Shown here in pieces: positions 1 through 7,530 of a stretch of DNA of 17,143 bases; positions within the stretch are counted from its first letter, which is position 1, and each line of letters starts with the position of its first letter. Source of the DNA: JBDHUW01 sp964642385 (lineage in GTDB: Bacteria > Patescibacteriota > Gracilibacteria > Absconditabacterales > Absconditicoccaceae); assembly GCA_964642385.1 (NCBI GenBank), contig CAZXON010000012.1:1-17143 (forward strand). Direction: 5' to 3'. The translations under genes and the position numbers were made by a program. The notes below the pieces were generated by a model, which was given only the letters and a program-made list of their open reading frames with translations, ran no database searches and was not told where the DNA came from.

Positions 1-1286
1 AAGTACTCCTTCCATGAGATTTTAGTTGAACTACAACTATTTTGGATAGATCGTTATCAAACAACAATTTTACGGGATTTTGATGAATAGAGGCGATTAA
101 AGATGGTGGCTACAGTGTGTTTTCCCTAGATGGCGCTACTGAATATATGGAAAGAGGGACTATCTGAATCACAGCATATCCGTTTACTTTCTCTGCGTGG
201 ATTCAACCCCACACGATAGCAGGTACTGATGCTATTGTGATGATGGGAGACTCTGCAACGGCAACCAGGTATCGGGGGATAAGTTTGGTGTCGGGTAGAC
301 CAACGATCGTTGGTAGTAATACCAAGGCTAGAACGTCAACTGCTACAGCGACTTTTGTGCCATGAACATGGTATCATGTCGTGGGTGTGTTTGCATCAGC
401 CACAAGTAGAATATTGTATGTAAATGGAGCGCAGGTTGCGACGAATACAAGTTCTGTTACCTTTGCAAGTACCAATCAACAAGTGAGAGTGTGAAGATAC
501 GCAGGTACCGCAACTGCAAACTATTTTGATGGGCAAATGGATGATATCCGCATCTATAGTAAACAACTGAATACCACAGAAATATCTGCTTTGTATCAAA
601 ATCGTATAGATAGAGCATTGACGCCTACCGCTACGGTGACCTACGACGTCACAGGTTCAACGAGTTGACCTGTGGTAGCGACACTTACAGGATTTTCAGA
701 GAGCGTAACGATTGTAAATAACGGATGAAGCGCTCAGTATACCTTTACACAAAATGGCTCTTTTACATTTTTTTTCACAAATAGCGCGTGAAATGTGGGT
801 TCTGCAATCGCTTCAGTAGACCGGATTACCCCTACAAGTTGATCGCTTTCGATTTCTTGACCAGCCACACTTGGTTTAGGATCTACAATGGTAAAAACAT
901 CTACAAACTCCTTGGAAAAGACCTTTACCGGATCGAGTGAGTATTTTCAGGTGTCTGATAGTATATGATCTGATGCAGGATATTACACGACACTTGAGAT
1001 GTCTAATTTGCAATATAACGCACAAACGATAGCAAACACCAATATGTATGTCAAAACCGTAGGAGGCATAACGCTACTGTCAGGTACCGCGAATGCAAAT
1101 GTAATTACATCCATTGGAACTACCTATACAAATATATCTTCTCCTCTGACGTTTATTATGAGGTCTGCATGATCAAATGGTGGGAAGACAGGTACGTATT
1201 GAGCACAGCTAGCGATAAAAGTAGATATACCGGCATTTCAGAAAGCGGGAAATTATACATGAACTATTATTTATACTATATACTAA
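1..1286 (+). CDS. LamG-domain surface protein with Ig-like and WxL-like C-terminal domains (5' partial)
   Basis: The gene is open at the left edge (codons in phase with base 3) and ends at TAA 1284-1286. Sixteen in-frame TGAs are read as Gly. A LamG/concanavalin-like jelly-roll domain spans about bases 115-600, with 'FSLDG', 'FTFSAWIQP', 'GTWYHVVGVF', 'LYVNGAQV', 'YFDGQMDDIRIYSKQL' and 'EISALYQ' in the usual order. Next, at about 630-840, comes a bacterial Ig-like repeat ('VVATLTGFSESVTIVNNGG', 'YTFTQNGSFTF', 'NSAGNVGSA'). The C-terminal part (about 860-1283) has 'FQVSDSIGSDAG' and ends in 'IKVDIPAFQKAGNYTG'. This outline is like a WxL domain but without its tryptophans, and the ending resembles that of the secreted protein at 3223-3810. 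No membrane anchor follows, so wall or partner binding through this domain is my inference. The likely role is adhesion to glycans or to a host cell. CGG codons at 273 and 822 may encode Trp. Confidence 0.85.
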
Positions 1287-1307
1287 ATCTGATTTTTTTT
1301 GGTGGGG

Positions 1308-1338
1308 CAGTTTGTTTTTTGACAGACTGTCTTTTTTA
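1308..1338 (+). terminator. Rho-independent terminator after the LamG gene
   Basis: An 8-bp stem (CAGTTTGT at 1308-1315 with ACAGACTG at 1322-1329, one G-U pair) closes a 6-base loop and is followed by TCTTTTTT. It starts 22 bases after the stop codon of the LamG gene. This is the clearest intrinsic terminator in the window. Confidence 0.75.
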
Positions 1339-1441
1339 AATTAATTGTTTTTTTGTATTTCAATTATTTTGTACTTGATTATTTGCATATTTTTCCTAAA
1401 AGTAAAGACATTGAAACACTTTTATATTTTTTTCGTCCTGA

Positions 1442-2497
1442 ATGTTTAGCAAAAAATTATATGCTTTGTTTGCGATCGTATTTTTGTTTTTTTGAGTTGC
1501 TTTTGCTGATAATCTTTCGAATGTTGATGTATCTTTTTGTGAAACTAATACTGGTGCAGTTATCCAATCTGGCGTAACTGTATCCGGAAGTGTGTTATTT
1601 TATCAAACGCCTGTTGAAAAGCGTTGAGATATTTGCTACCGCATTTCAAACAAATCACCCGTCAACGCTACGATAAAAATTTCTTTTGTGGATGGAGCGT
1701 TTACAAACGATCAACGAAGGAACAAAGCGTGTTTGAGTGATGCTGATACAAAATATTTTGGGCAATATGTAACAGGTTTTGAGAACATCATCACTATTCC
1801 TGCAAATCAAACGATAGAGAAAAAAGCCAATTTCATCTATCCTACGGGTTCAGATGGTGTCTATCACGGATGTTTGGTTTATTCAATTTTGGAAAATACG
1901 GCACAAAACACCGGAGAGAGTAGTAACTTTGCGCTTTTGATGAGAAGAGCAAAATTTGTAGATGTGTTGGTTGGAGATTATTTGAAAGCAACTGAGAATG
2001 CAATTGTTTTCGTGGATTTTGATCCGGCGTCATGAGAGAACCTATCTTCTAACCCAAAGATCAGATATTATATAGACCCAACAGATGGAAAATATGTTGT
2101 ACAATTTAAACTCAAAAACGTCTCGAGTGTCGATCAAAACGTGTCAATCACAGGCACGGTTTCTAACTATTTAATGTACAAAAAGACATTTACTGAACCG
2201 CGCATCATCCTGAGAGATGAAACGCTCTTGATAACCAGAAAGTTAGATGAAATACCATCATATAACCTGAAGACGAAGCTCAATATATCCTACCTTCCAC
2301 TTGACACATTCGGGAATGAGAAGTTGGCTCCCGGGTATCTATCAGAAAGCGCAAATATACGGATCTTCGATACCGTATTTTTTGTGACTATAATTTGACT
2401 ATTGTTGTTTTTGATCCTGTTATTGATACTCTTGAAAATTCTTCGCAACCAGCAGAAAGCTTTCGCATCGAAAAAAAATCAAGAAACTAAAGAATAA
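1442..2497 (+). CDS. Membrane-anchored exported protein, DUF916/WxL-interacting-like
   Basis: This 351-residue protein (ATG 1442, TAA 2495) has four in-frame TGAs read as Gly. Residues 1-21 form a signal peptide ending 'GVAFA'. An all-beta extracytoplasmic region follows, and a C-terminal transmembrane helix (about residues 309-335, 'VFFVTIIGLLLFLILLL') ends in a basic, cytoplasmic tail. The N-terminal domain contains 'FVDGAFTNDQ', 'NKAC', 'FGQYVTGF', 'TIPANQT' and 'HGCLVYSI'. These align with the next gene, so the two are paralogues. The layout of signal peptide, two beta domains and one C-terminal helix matches WxL-interacting DUF916-type proteins, which hold WxL-domain proteins at the cell surface. 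That family assignment is by architecture and is not certain. CGA at 1715-1717 (codon 92) aligns with a TGG Trp codon in the paralogue. No Shine-Dalgarno is visible before the start. Confidence 0.8.
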
Positions 2498-2525
2498 TAA
2501 ATGTTTATCTATAGTGTGTAGGTAT

Positions 2526-3239
2526 ATGAAAAAAATATATATTTGACTTTTTTTGATGAGTTGCTTCCTTGTGGCGTTTTCTAGTCAAGCAACGGATGCA
2601 ACCGAAAAATTACCAGCAGAGAATGCGATAGTATCTAGCGGTCAAACTACTATGGACGTGAAGATAGATGGGCAAGCGTTTGCGCAACAATCAGAACACA
2701 TACAAAAAGTCGAAGTTGATTTTTGTGGATTCACAGGAGTTAAAGCAGTTGATTATGATTATAAATTGTGAAGTACTTATGAGTTGTGCTACGCTGTACA
2801 AAACCGGTCTGATCAGGATGTTGCTGTCGATATTTGATTTGTCGATGGAATGCTTACCAATGATCAATGGCAAAATAAAGCGTGTTGAACAGCAGACAAA
2901 GTAGATAATTTTGGGAAATATGTGACTTGATACAAAACACAGTTGCTACTGAGGAAATGAGAATCCAAAACAGCGCATGCCAAAATATACTTCCCGAAAG
3001 ATGCTGTTACAAGCTGATTTGTTATGCATGGGTGCTTAGTGTATTCGTTATCTTCTAATGAGGACGAAACAAATATTCCTCTTGGCGTTGGAATCCTTGT
3101 TCGCAAAGCCAAGTTTATAGATTTGCATATAAAAAAAGGAATCTCGTTTGATCGAAAATCCCTTCTTTTGATAGTTGCCCTCTTGGGGATTGGCTATCGA
3201 ATATATAGAAAGAAAATGTTTTCTAGTAGGTGAAAGTAA
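2526..3239 (+). CDS. Short paralogue of the preceding membrane-anchored exported protein
   Basis: This 237-residue protein (ATG 2526, TAA 3237) has eight in-frame TGAs. It has a signal peptide ('MKKIYIGLFLMSCFLVAFSS'), one beta-rich domain, and a C-terminal helix 'LLLIVALLGIGY' followed by a basic tail. The shared core 'GFVDGMLTNDQW', 'NKAC', 'FGKYVTGY', 'HGCLVYSL' and 'RKAKFIDLHI' corresponds to 'SFVDGAFTNDQ', 'NKAC', 'FGQYVTGF', 'HGCLVYSI' and 'RRAKFVDVLV' upstream. It lacks the second extracellular domain of its neighbour. It lies 28 bases after that gene, so the pair is probably co-transcribed. Conserved Cys residues in both copies ('FC', 'LCY/ICY', 'KAC', 'HGCLVY') could form disulfides. 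CGG 2805 and CGA 3153 and 3198 are of uncertain meaning. The 3' end overlaps the convergent gene by 17 bases. Confidence 0.8.
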
Positions 3240-3810
3240 GCAAACCAGTATATGATCCTGGTTTCTGTGCCGCAGGAATTGCTACTTTAATCGTGATTTC
3301 TTGAGAGAAGAGTGATAGTCCATCCGCATTGTTTCTTGCAACGAATGTGATTGGGTTCGTACCAATATCTACAGCACTTGTTGGAGCTGATGTGAGTGCT
3401 TGTCCTGTTCCTAACCATGCAGTTCCAGTGTAGCCAATAGCAGAAGCAGGAATAGATGCTCATGCGATAGTTAACGCTGAACTTTGTAATGTTACAGCAA
3501 ATGCATTCCCTAGGAGATCAGAGACAGTGAATCTATGATCACCTGCAGAAGAGGCACTTGTAGTCGTTACACTCGCTGCGTATGTACCTATATCAATACT
3601 TGCTCACGCGTTTGGAGAGTGAGAAAAATAACTATCCATGTTTGTTGTAACATCCTTGAGGAATGTGAAAGTACCTGCTGTAATACCCAACGTCGTGTTG
3701 GTTGTAGAGGTTGCGGCAGATGATCGGTTCATTGAACTTAACATCAATCCGGCTCACAACACCACTGCGAGCGCTGATACTGAAACTTTTCTAATGGTTG
3801 TTGATCTCAT
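3223..3810 (-). CDS. Small secreted protein with WxL-like C-terminal domain
   Basis: This 195-residue protein reads from ATG 3810 to TAG 3223 on the minus strand, with three in-frame TGAs as Gly. An N-terminal signal peptide (basic 'MRSTTIRK', then 'VSALAVVLGAGLML') is followed by a Thr/Ser/Ala-rich mature part with no membrane anchor. 'HRFTVSDLLGNAFAVTLQSS' and the ending 'ITIKVAIPAAQKPGSYTG' parallel 'FQVSDSIGSDAG' and 'IKVDIPAFQKAGNYTG' in the LamG protein. The pattern is that of a WxL surface domain, although the two signature tryptophans are missing. It probably is an abundant surface protein held by the neighbouring DUF916-like membrane proteins (inference). It has a consensus promoter just upstream (3843-3871). 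One CGA codon lies near the signal-peptide end. Confidence 0.8.
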
Positions 3811-3842
3811 GGTTGAGTATCTATAAAATAAATTTATATCCT

Positions 3843-3871
3843 ATTATAATCACAAAATCCAAATTTGTCAA
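3843..3871 (-). promoter_or_regulatory. Consensus sigma70-type promoter for the secreted WxL-like protein
   Basis: On the minus strand a perfect TTGACA (3871-3866) and a perfect TATAAT (3848-3843) are separated by exactly 17 bases. Transcription would start near 3836, giving a leader of about 26 bases before ATG 3810. This is the strongest promoter in the window, which fits an abundant surface protein. Confidence 0.75.
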
Positions 3872-3890
3872 ATTTTAGAGAACATTTTTT

Positions 3891-3953
3891 TAATTATTAA
3901 TTGTTGATGTTTAATGTTTAATGGTTAATGGTTAATGGTTAATGGTTAATGCC
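3891..3953 (+). repeat. Tandem 7-bp repeat array (TAATKKT), nine units
   Basis: Nine units stay in perfect 7-base register: TAATTAT, TAATTGT, TGATGTT, TAATGTT, then four TAATGGT and a final TAATGCC. It lies between the promoter of the minus-strand secreted protein and the start of dtd. An inverted relative of the array follows at 3961-4000, separated by CCCCTTTTTT. Confidence 0.85.
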
Positions 3954-3960
3954 CCTTTTT

Positions 3961-4000
3961 TATTAATAATTCATAATTAACCATTCATAATTAATAATTG
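3961..4000 (-). repeat. Inverted partner array of the 7-bp repeat
   Basis: Read on the minus strand this is CAATTAT, TAATTAT, GAATGGT, TAATTAT, GAATTAT, TAATA: the same 7-base period and related units as the array at 3891-3953, in the opposite orientation. ATTAACCATT (3976-3985) is the exact complement of AATGGTTAAT in the left array, so the two arms can pair as a hairpin or cruciform. Confidence 0.75.
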
Positions 4001-4010
4001 ATTTTATTTG

Positions 4011-4016
4011 TATAGT
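4011..4016 (+). promoter_or_regulatory. Possible -10 element of dtd (near-leaderless)
   Basis: TATAGT ends 9 bases before ATG 4026, so a transcript from it would begin almost at the start codon. No good -35 lies at the right distance, and the region is AT-rich, so this is tentative. Confidence 0.3.
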
Positions 4017-4025
4017 AAACAAATC

Positions 4026-4529
4026 ATGCGTTTTCTCATCCAAGTAGTACAACACGCTCGTATAAAAGTAGCACAAAACGAACTAGATGCCTTGAAGGTA
4101 GATTGTTCTTCGATGCAGGAGAATATAACGGAGTATGGATATGAAGCGACCATCTGAACCTGATTGTTGATCTATATGTCTGTAAGTACACAAGACCTGC
4201 TAGACTATCCCGCCAAAATTGCTCACTTTGTGAGCAAAATCCATGGGTTGCAAGTGTTCCATAGGGATGGAAAGATAATCGGCACGCTAGAAGAGTGCGG
4301 GTGAGAGATCCTTCTTATTCCTAATTTTACGCTCTACGGTCAAAATAGGAAATGAATGAGGTTTGATTTCGCCGATAGTGCGCCATTCCAGGATGCAAAA
4401 AGAATTTTTGATGAGTTGATCGTTGCGCTTGAAAACGAGCATATACCTACGAAAAGCGGCGTATTTGGAGCGTTTATGGAAATAGATGCGTTGAATGCAG
4501 GACCGATAAATTTCGTAATGGATATATAG
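4026..4529 (+). CDS. dtd: D-aminoacyl-tRNA deacylase
   Basis: This 167-residue protein (ATG 4026, TAG 4527) has four in-frame TGAs. It hydrolyses D-amino acids mischarged onto tRNA in the cytoplasm, a translation proofreading step. The family pattern runs full length: 'MRFLIQVVQHARI', 'TIGTGLLIYMSV' (TGA at both Gly), 'KIHGLQVF', 'CGGEILLIPNFTLYGQNRKG' (the family's 'GGE-SQFTLY-RKG', with TGA at Gly) and the C-terminal 'GPI' (residues 159-161) corresponding to the cross-subunit Gly-Pro motif. The catalytic-pocket 'SQFTL' reads 'PNFTL' here, a noticeable variation. Length is slightly above the usual 145-150 residues because of an insertion near residues 22-38. It ends one base from the convergent exonuclease gene, leaving no room for a separate terminator. 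Confidence 0.93.
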
Positions 4530-4530
4530 T

Positions 4531-5421
4531 CTACCCAAACAGTCCCATTTGTTGTGGTTTTTCGTACATATCTTGGAGGGCTTTGATGTTTTTTTCCATA
4601 GAGTTGAACTGGTACTGGTCGATGAGGATTTTTCTGTAATGTTCAAAGGATGGTTTCATGAGAAATTCCTCCCATGGTGTCGTCACTAATCATGGGACAT
4701 CGAGGAGTTGGATGAGGCTTTTGCTCTGGTGGGCAATTTCTTGGTTGATTACAAGCTTCTCTTGGAGCGATTTGGGGATCTCATTTATATGTGCATAGAT
4801 GTTTTCTAGTGTGTGATATTTTTGGATGAGACCGATAGCACCTTTTGGACCGATACCTTTCACACCAGGGATGTTGTCGCTTGCATCGCCAATCAGGGCA
4901 AGATAGTCGATCATGTGAACCGGCTCAAACCCTCGTTCATCGACAAATGTTTTCGCAGTATGGGTGATCATTTTCATGGGATCTACACATGAAATATTCT
5001 CATCAAGGAGTGATTTCAAATCTTTGTCACTGGTCATGATAGTCACTTGCAAGCCATCTTGCGATCCACGTCTTGCGAGGGTAGCGATGATATCATCTGC
5101 TTCATAGCCACGGATCTCCTGATAGTTGATGTTAAGTTGGTCTACGATGTTTTTGGTTAGTCCAATCTGGAACTTGAAATCATCTGGTTGCGTGGGTCTA
5201 TTTGCTTTGTATTCGGTGTATTGATCGTGTCTCATTGTCTTGTGTGGTGCATCCCACGCAAGCACAAAATAATCAGGCTTTTCGTAAAAAACCTTGAAGA
5301 GCATCCTCAAGAAACCATAGATTGCATGGACCTTCTCTCACTGTGCGTTGGTGAGCTCTGGAAGCCCATAATATGCCCTAAACAAATACCCAGATCAGTC
5401 GACAAGAATAAGTTTTTTCAT
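4531..5421 (-). CDS. Stand-alone 5'-3' exonuclease / flap endonuclease (PolI N-terminal type)
   Basis: This 296-residue protein (ATG 5421, TAG 4531) has three in-frame TGAs. It corresponds to the 5'-3' exonuclease domain of DNA polymerase I, with no polymerase attached. Such enzymes cut RNA primers and 5' flaps during lagging-strand synthesis and repair. Visible motifs are 'LVDGSGYLFRAYYGLP' at the N-terminus (Asp metal ligand; TGA encodes the first Gly), 'WDAPHKTMRHDQYTEYKANR', 'GYEADDIIATLAR', 'TSDKDL', 'DYLALIGDASDNIPGV' and the helix-hairpin-helix 'GIGPKGA'. The acidic two-metal site appears complete. The last residues, 'QQMGLFG', match the bacterial sliding-clamp-binding consensus (QxxLF). 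CGA at 4935-4933 (codon 163) lies where E. coli PolI has Phe and Taq has Tyr. Confidence 0.92.
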
Positions 5422-5500
5422 GGTTTCTTGTATAGTTTTTCCACTGCGAAAAGCAAGAGGGAGGAAAATTGTTGTTGCAAATGGGATAAATATCAGCATA

Positions 5501-5510
5501 AAGGGGGAGA
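5501..5510 (+). promoter_or_regulatory. Shine-Dalgarno-like sequence upstream of hsdM
   Basis: AAGGGGGAGA ends 4 bases before an ATG at 5515 that is in frame with hsdM once TGA is Gly. It is the only strong SD-like sequence in front of a gene in this window. It would favour a start at 5515, adding 15 residues, over the conventional-looking start at 5560. Confidence 0.4.
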
Positions 5511-5559
5511 AAATATGTATAGATGATGATTGAATTTTTATCTAGTATTGAAAAACATC

Positions 5560-7071
5560 ATGGCAAAAGAACAAACATCAAATTTTGAAGCCCAACTATT
5601 CAAAGCCGCAGACAAGTTACGTAAGAATATTAACGCCGCAGATTACAAAGATATAGTTCTTGGACTAGTCTTTTTGAAATATATTTCTGATTCATTTCAA
5701 GAACTTTACAATAAATTATTAACAGATGAAGAATCTGATCCAGAAGATAGAGATGAATATAAAGCAGAGAATATCTTCTTCGTGCCCGAACAAGCAAGAT
5801 GGAAGAGTCTACAAGCAAAAGCAAAACTACCAACTATCGGACAAGAACTTGATGACGCTATGGAAACAATAGAGAAAGAGAATATGGAACTTAGAAATGT
5901 GTTGCCAAAAGTTTATGGTAAAGAGAACTTAGATAAAACCTCTCTCGGTGGGTTAATCGATCTCATATCAAATACTGAGCTAAAAATAGAAAATGAAAAA
6001 TCCAAAGATCTATTTGGTCGTGTTTATGAATATTTTTTAGGTGAATTTGCTAATGCCGAAGGGCAAAGATGAGGGCAATTCTATACACCAAAATCGATAG
6101 TAAAGCTTATGGTAGAGATGATTGAACCATACAAAGGACGCGTCTTTGATCCTGCCTGCGGTAGTGGTGGAATGTTTGTAATGAGTGAAAAATTTGTCCA
6201 AGAACACCAGGGAAATATCAAGGACATCACCATCTACGGTCAAGAGTCCAATCAGACTACATGGAAACTAAGCAAAATGAATCTCGCAATCAGAAATATC
6301 AACTCTCAATTCGTAGCTTGGAACACCGAAGGTTCGTTTCTTAAAGACCTGCATCCAGATCTCAAAGCTGATTATGTGCTTGCGAACCCGCCATTCAATC
6401 AAAGTGACTGGGGACAAGAAATATTACAAGATGATGCAAGATGGAAGTACGGAATACCGCCAGCAGGTAATGCAAATTTTGCATGGATGCAACATATGCT
6501 TTATCACTTAGCTCCGCATGGAGTAATGGCGACAGTTTTGGCTAATGGTTCGTTGAGTTCAAACACTTCTGGGGAAGGAGATATCCGTAAAAATCTAGTA
6601 ATAGCTGATCTTGTCGATTGTATAGTAGCGCTACCAAAACAGCTGTTCTATAATACGGGTATCCCTGCCTGTATACGATTTCTCAGAAGAGAAAGAACAG
6701 TAAGAAATAAGGAGACTCTCTTTATTGATGCCTCAGAAATGGGATTTCTCAAAGATCGTGTACATAGAGAATTTACTCAAAATGATATGGATACGATAGC
6801 AAACACTTACCATGATTGGAGAAAAAATCCTGATAAATATGAGAATCAGAAATGATTCTGTAAGTCTGCAAAGATGGAAGAGATAGAGAAACATGGTTTC
6901 GTTCTTACCCCTGGAAGATATGTAGGCATAGGAGATGTAGAAGATGATGGTATCCCTTTTGAAGAAAAGATGGAGAAGCTCACTACTATGCTCGCAGAGC
7001 AGATGGCAAAAGAGCAAACAATGAATGAAGAAATAAAAAAACAATTAGCAAAAATTGGTTTTAGTTTGTAA
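5560..7071 (+). CDS. hsdM: Type I restriction-modification DNA methyltransferase subunit
   Basis: This 503-residue N6-adenine methyltransferase has TGA at 6070 and 6853 read as Gly. The N-terminal helical domain has the typical 'FEAQLFKAADKLRKNI' and 'LVFLKYISDSF'. The segment 'EGQRGGQFYTP' has TGA on its first invariant Gly. The AdoMet site is 'FDPACGSGGMF' (residues 196-206), and the catalytic motif is N276-P-P-F. 'LPKQLFYNTGIPACI' is followed by CGA (6676-6678) where the family usually has Trp before 'FL'. It forms the M2S methyltransferase with HsdS and the restriction enzyme with HsdR, all encoded in this operon. I chose ATG 5560 because 'MAKEQTSNFEAQLF' is a normal HsdM N-terminus. An in-frame ATG at 5515 with an SD-like sequence is the alternative. 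Confidence 0.96.
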
Positions 7072-7084
7072 TGGCTGTTATAGA

Positions 7085-7525
7085 ATGGGCTACTACAGAA
7101 AGAGACGTAAAAAACATTATTCAAGCTCATACGACAACGAGTTGGGGGAAGAAATTATGTGGGCTGTCATCACAATAGTGGTGCTCTACCTATTGCTTTG
7201 GCTCTTATTCTGGGTGTGAGTTGTGGTCCTTATATTAGTGATTGGGTATTTAGTACACAGACTCAATAAAAGGTTCCATTGGTATAATACAAAATTTTTA
7301 CGAGCACCTATTGTATCCTTCTTTATCACTATATCATTACTTGTTGTCTGATGATCTTCGCTCCTGGTTCATCTTGGAAAAATTGATAAAACCTTCTTAG
7401 ATCGAGCAAAAGAATGAAGCAACTACATTAGTATAAAATACAAAAAATGAAGAATAAATACTGAGCCTAACATACCAGGAATGGTAGAAAAAGTTATACA
7501 ACCTTCTATTTGAATTACAAAATAA
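7085..7525 (+). CDS. Small membrane protein between hsdM and hsdS, unknown function
   Basis: This 146-residue protein (ATG 7085, TAA 7523) has six in-frame TGAs, so it is invisible under the standard code. It begins 13 bases after the hsdM stop and ends 5 bases before hsdS, which places it inside the type I operon. A basic N-terminus ('YRKRRKKH') precedes a long hydrophobic segment at about residues 25-58. A short basic linker and a second hydrophobic segment at about 74-96 follow ('IVSFFITISLLVV'). The remaining 50 residues are soluble and mostly charged. By the positive-inside rule the N-terminus is probably cytoplasmic. I see no catalytic motif and recognise no family. CGA codons at 7301 and 7403 may be Trp. 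A start at 7071 in another frame overlaps the hsdM stop but reaches TAG after 35 codons. Confidence 0.7.
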
Positions 7526-7530
7526 CATTT

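Noticed and set aside
3891..4000. CRISPR array
   Set aside because: The repeats are contiguous 7-mers with no spacers and there are no cas genes nearby.
5188..5526. Plus-strand ORF of 112 codons opposite the exonuclease gene
   Set aside because: It is antisense to a strongly conserved exonuclease and has no recognisable content.
7071..7178. 35-codon ORF overlapping the hsdM stop (TAATG)
   Set aside because: It ends at a TAG and lies mostly inside the start of the membrane-protein gene, whose hydrophobic and basic pattern is far more protein-like.
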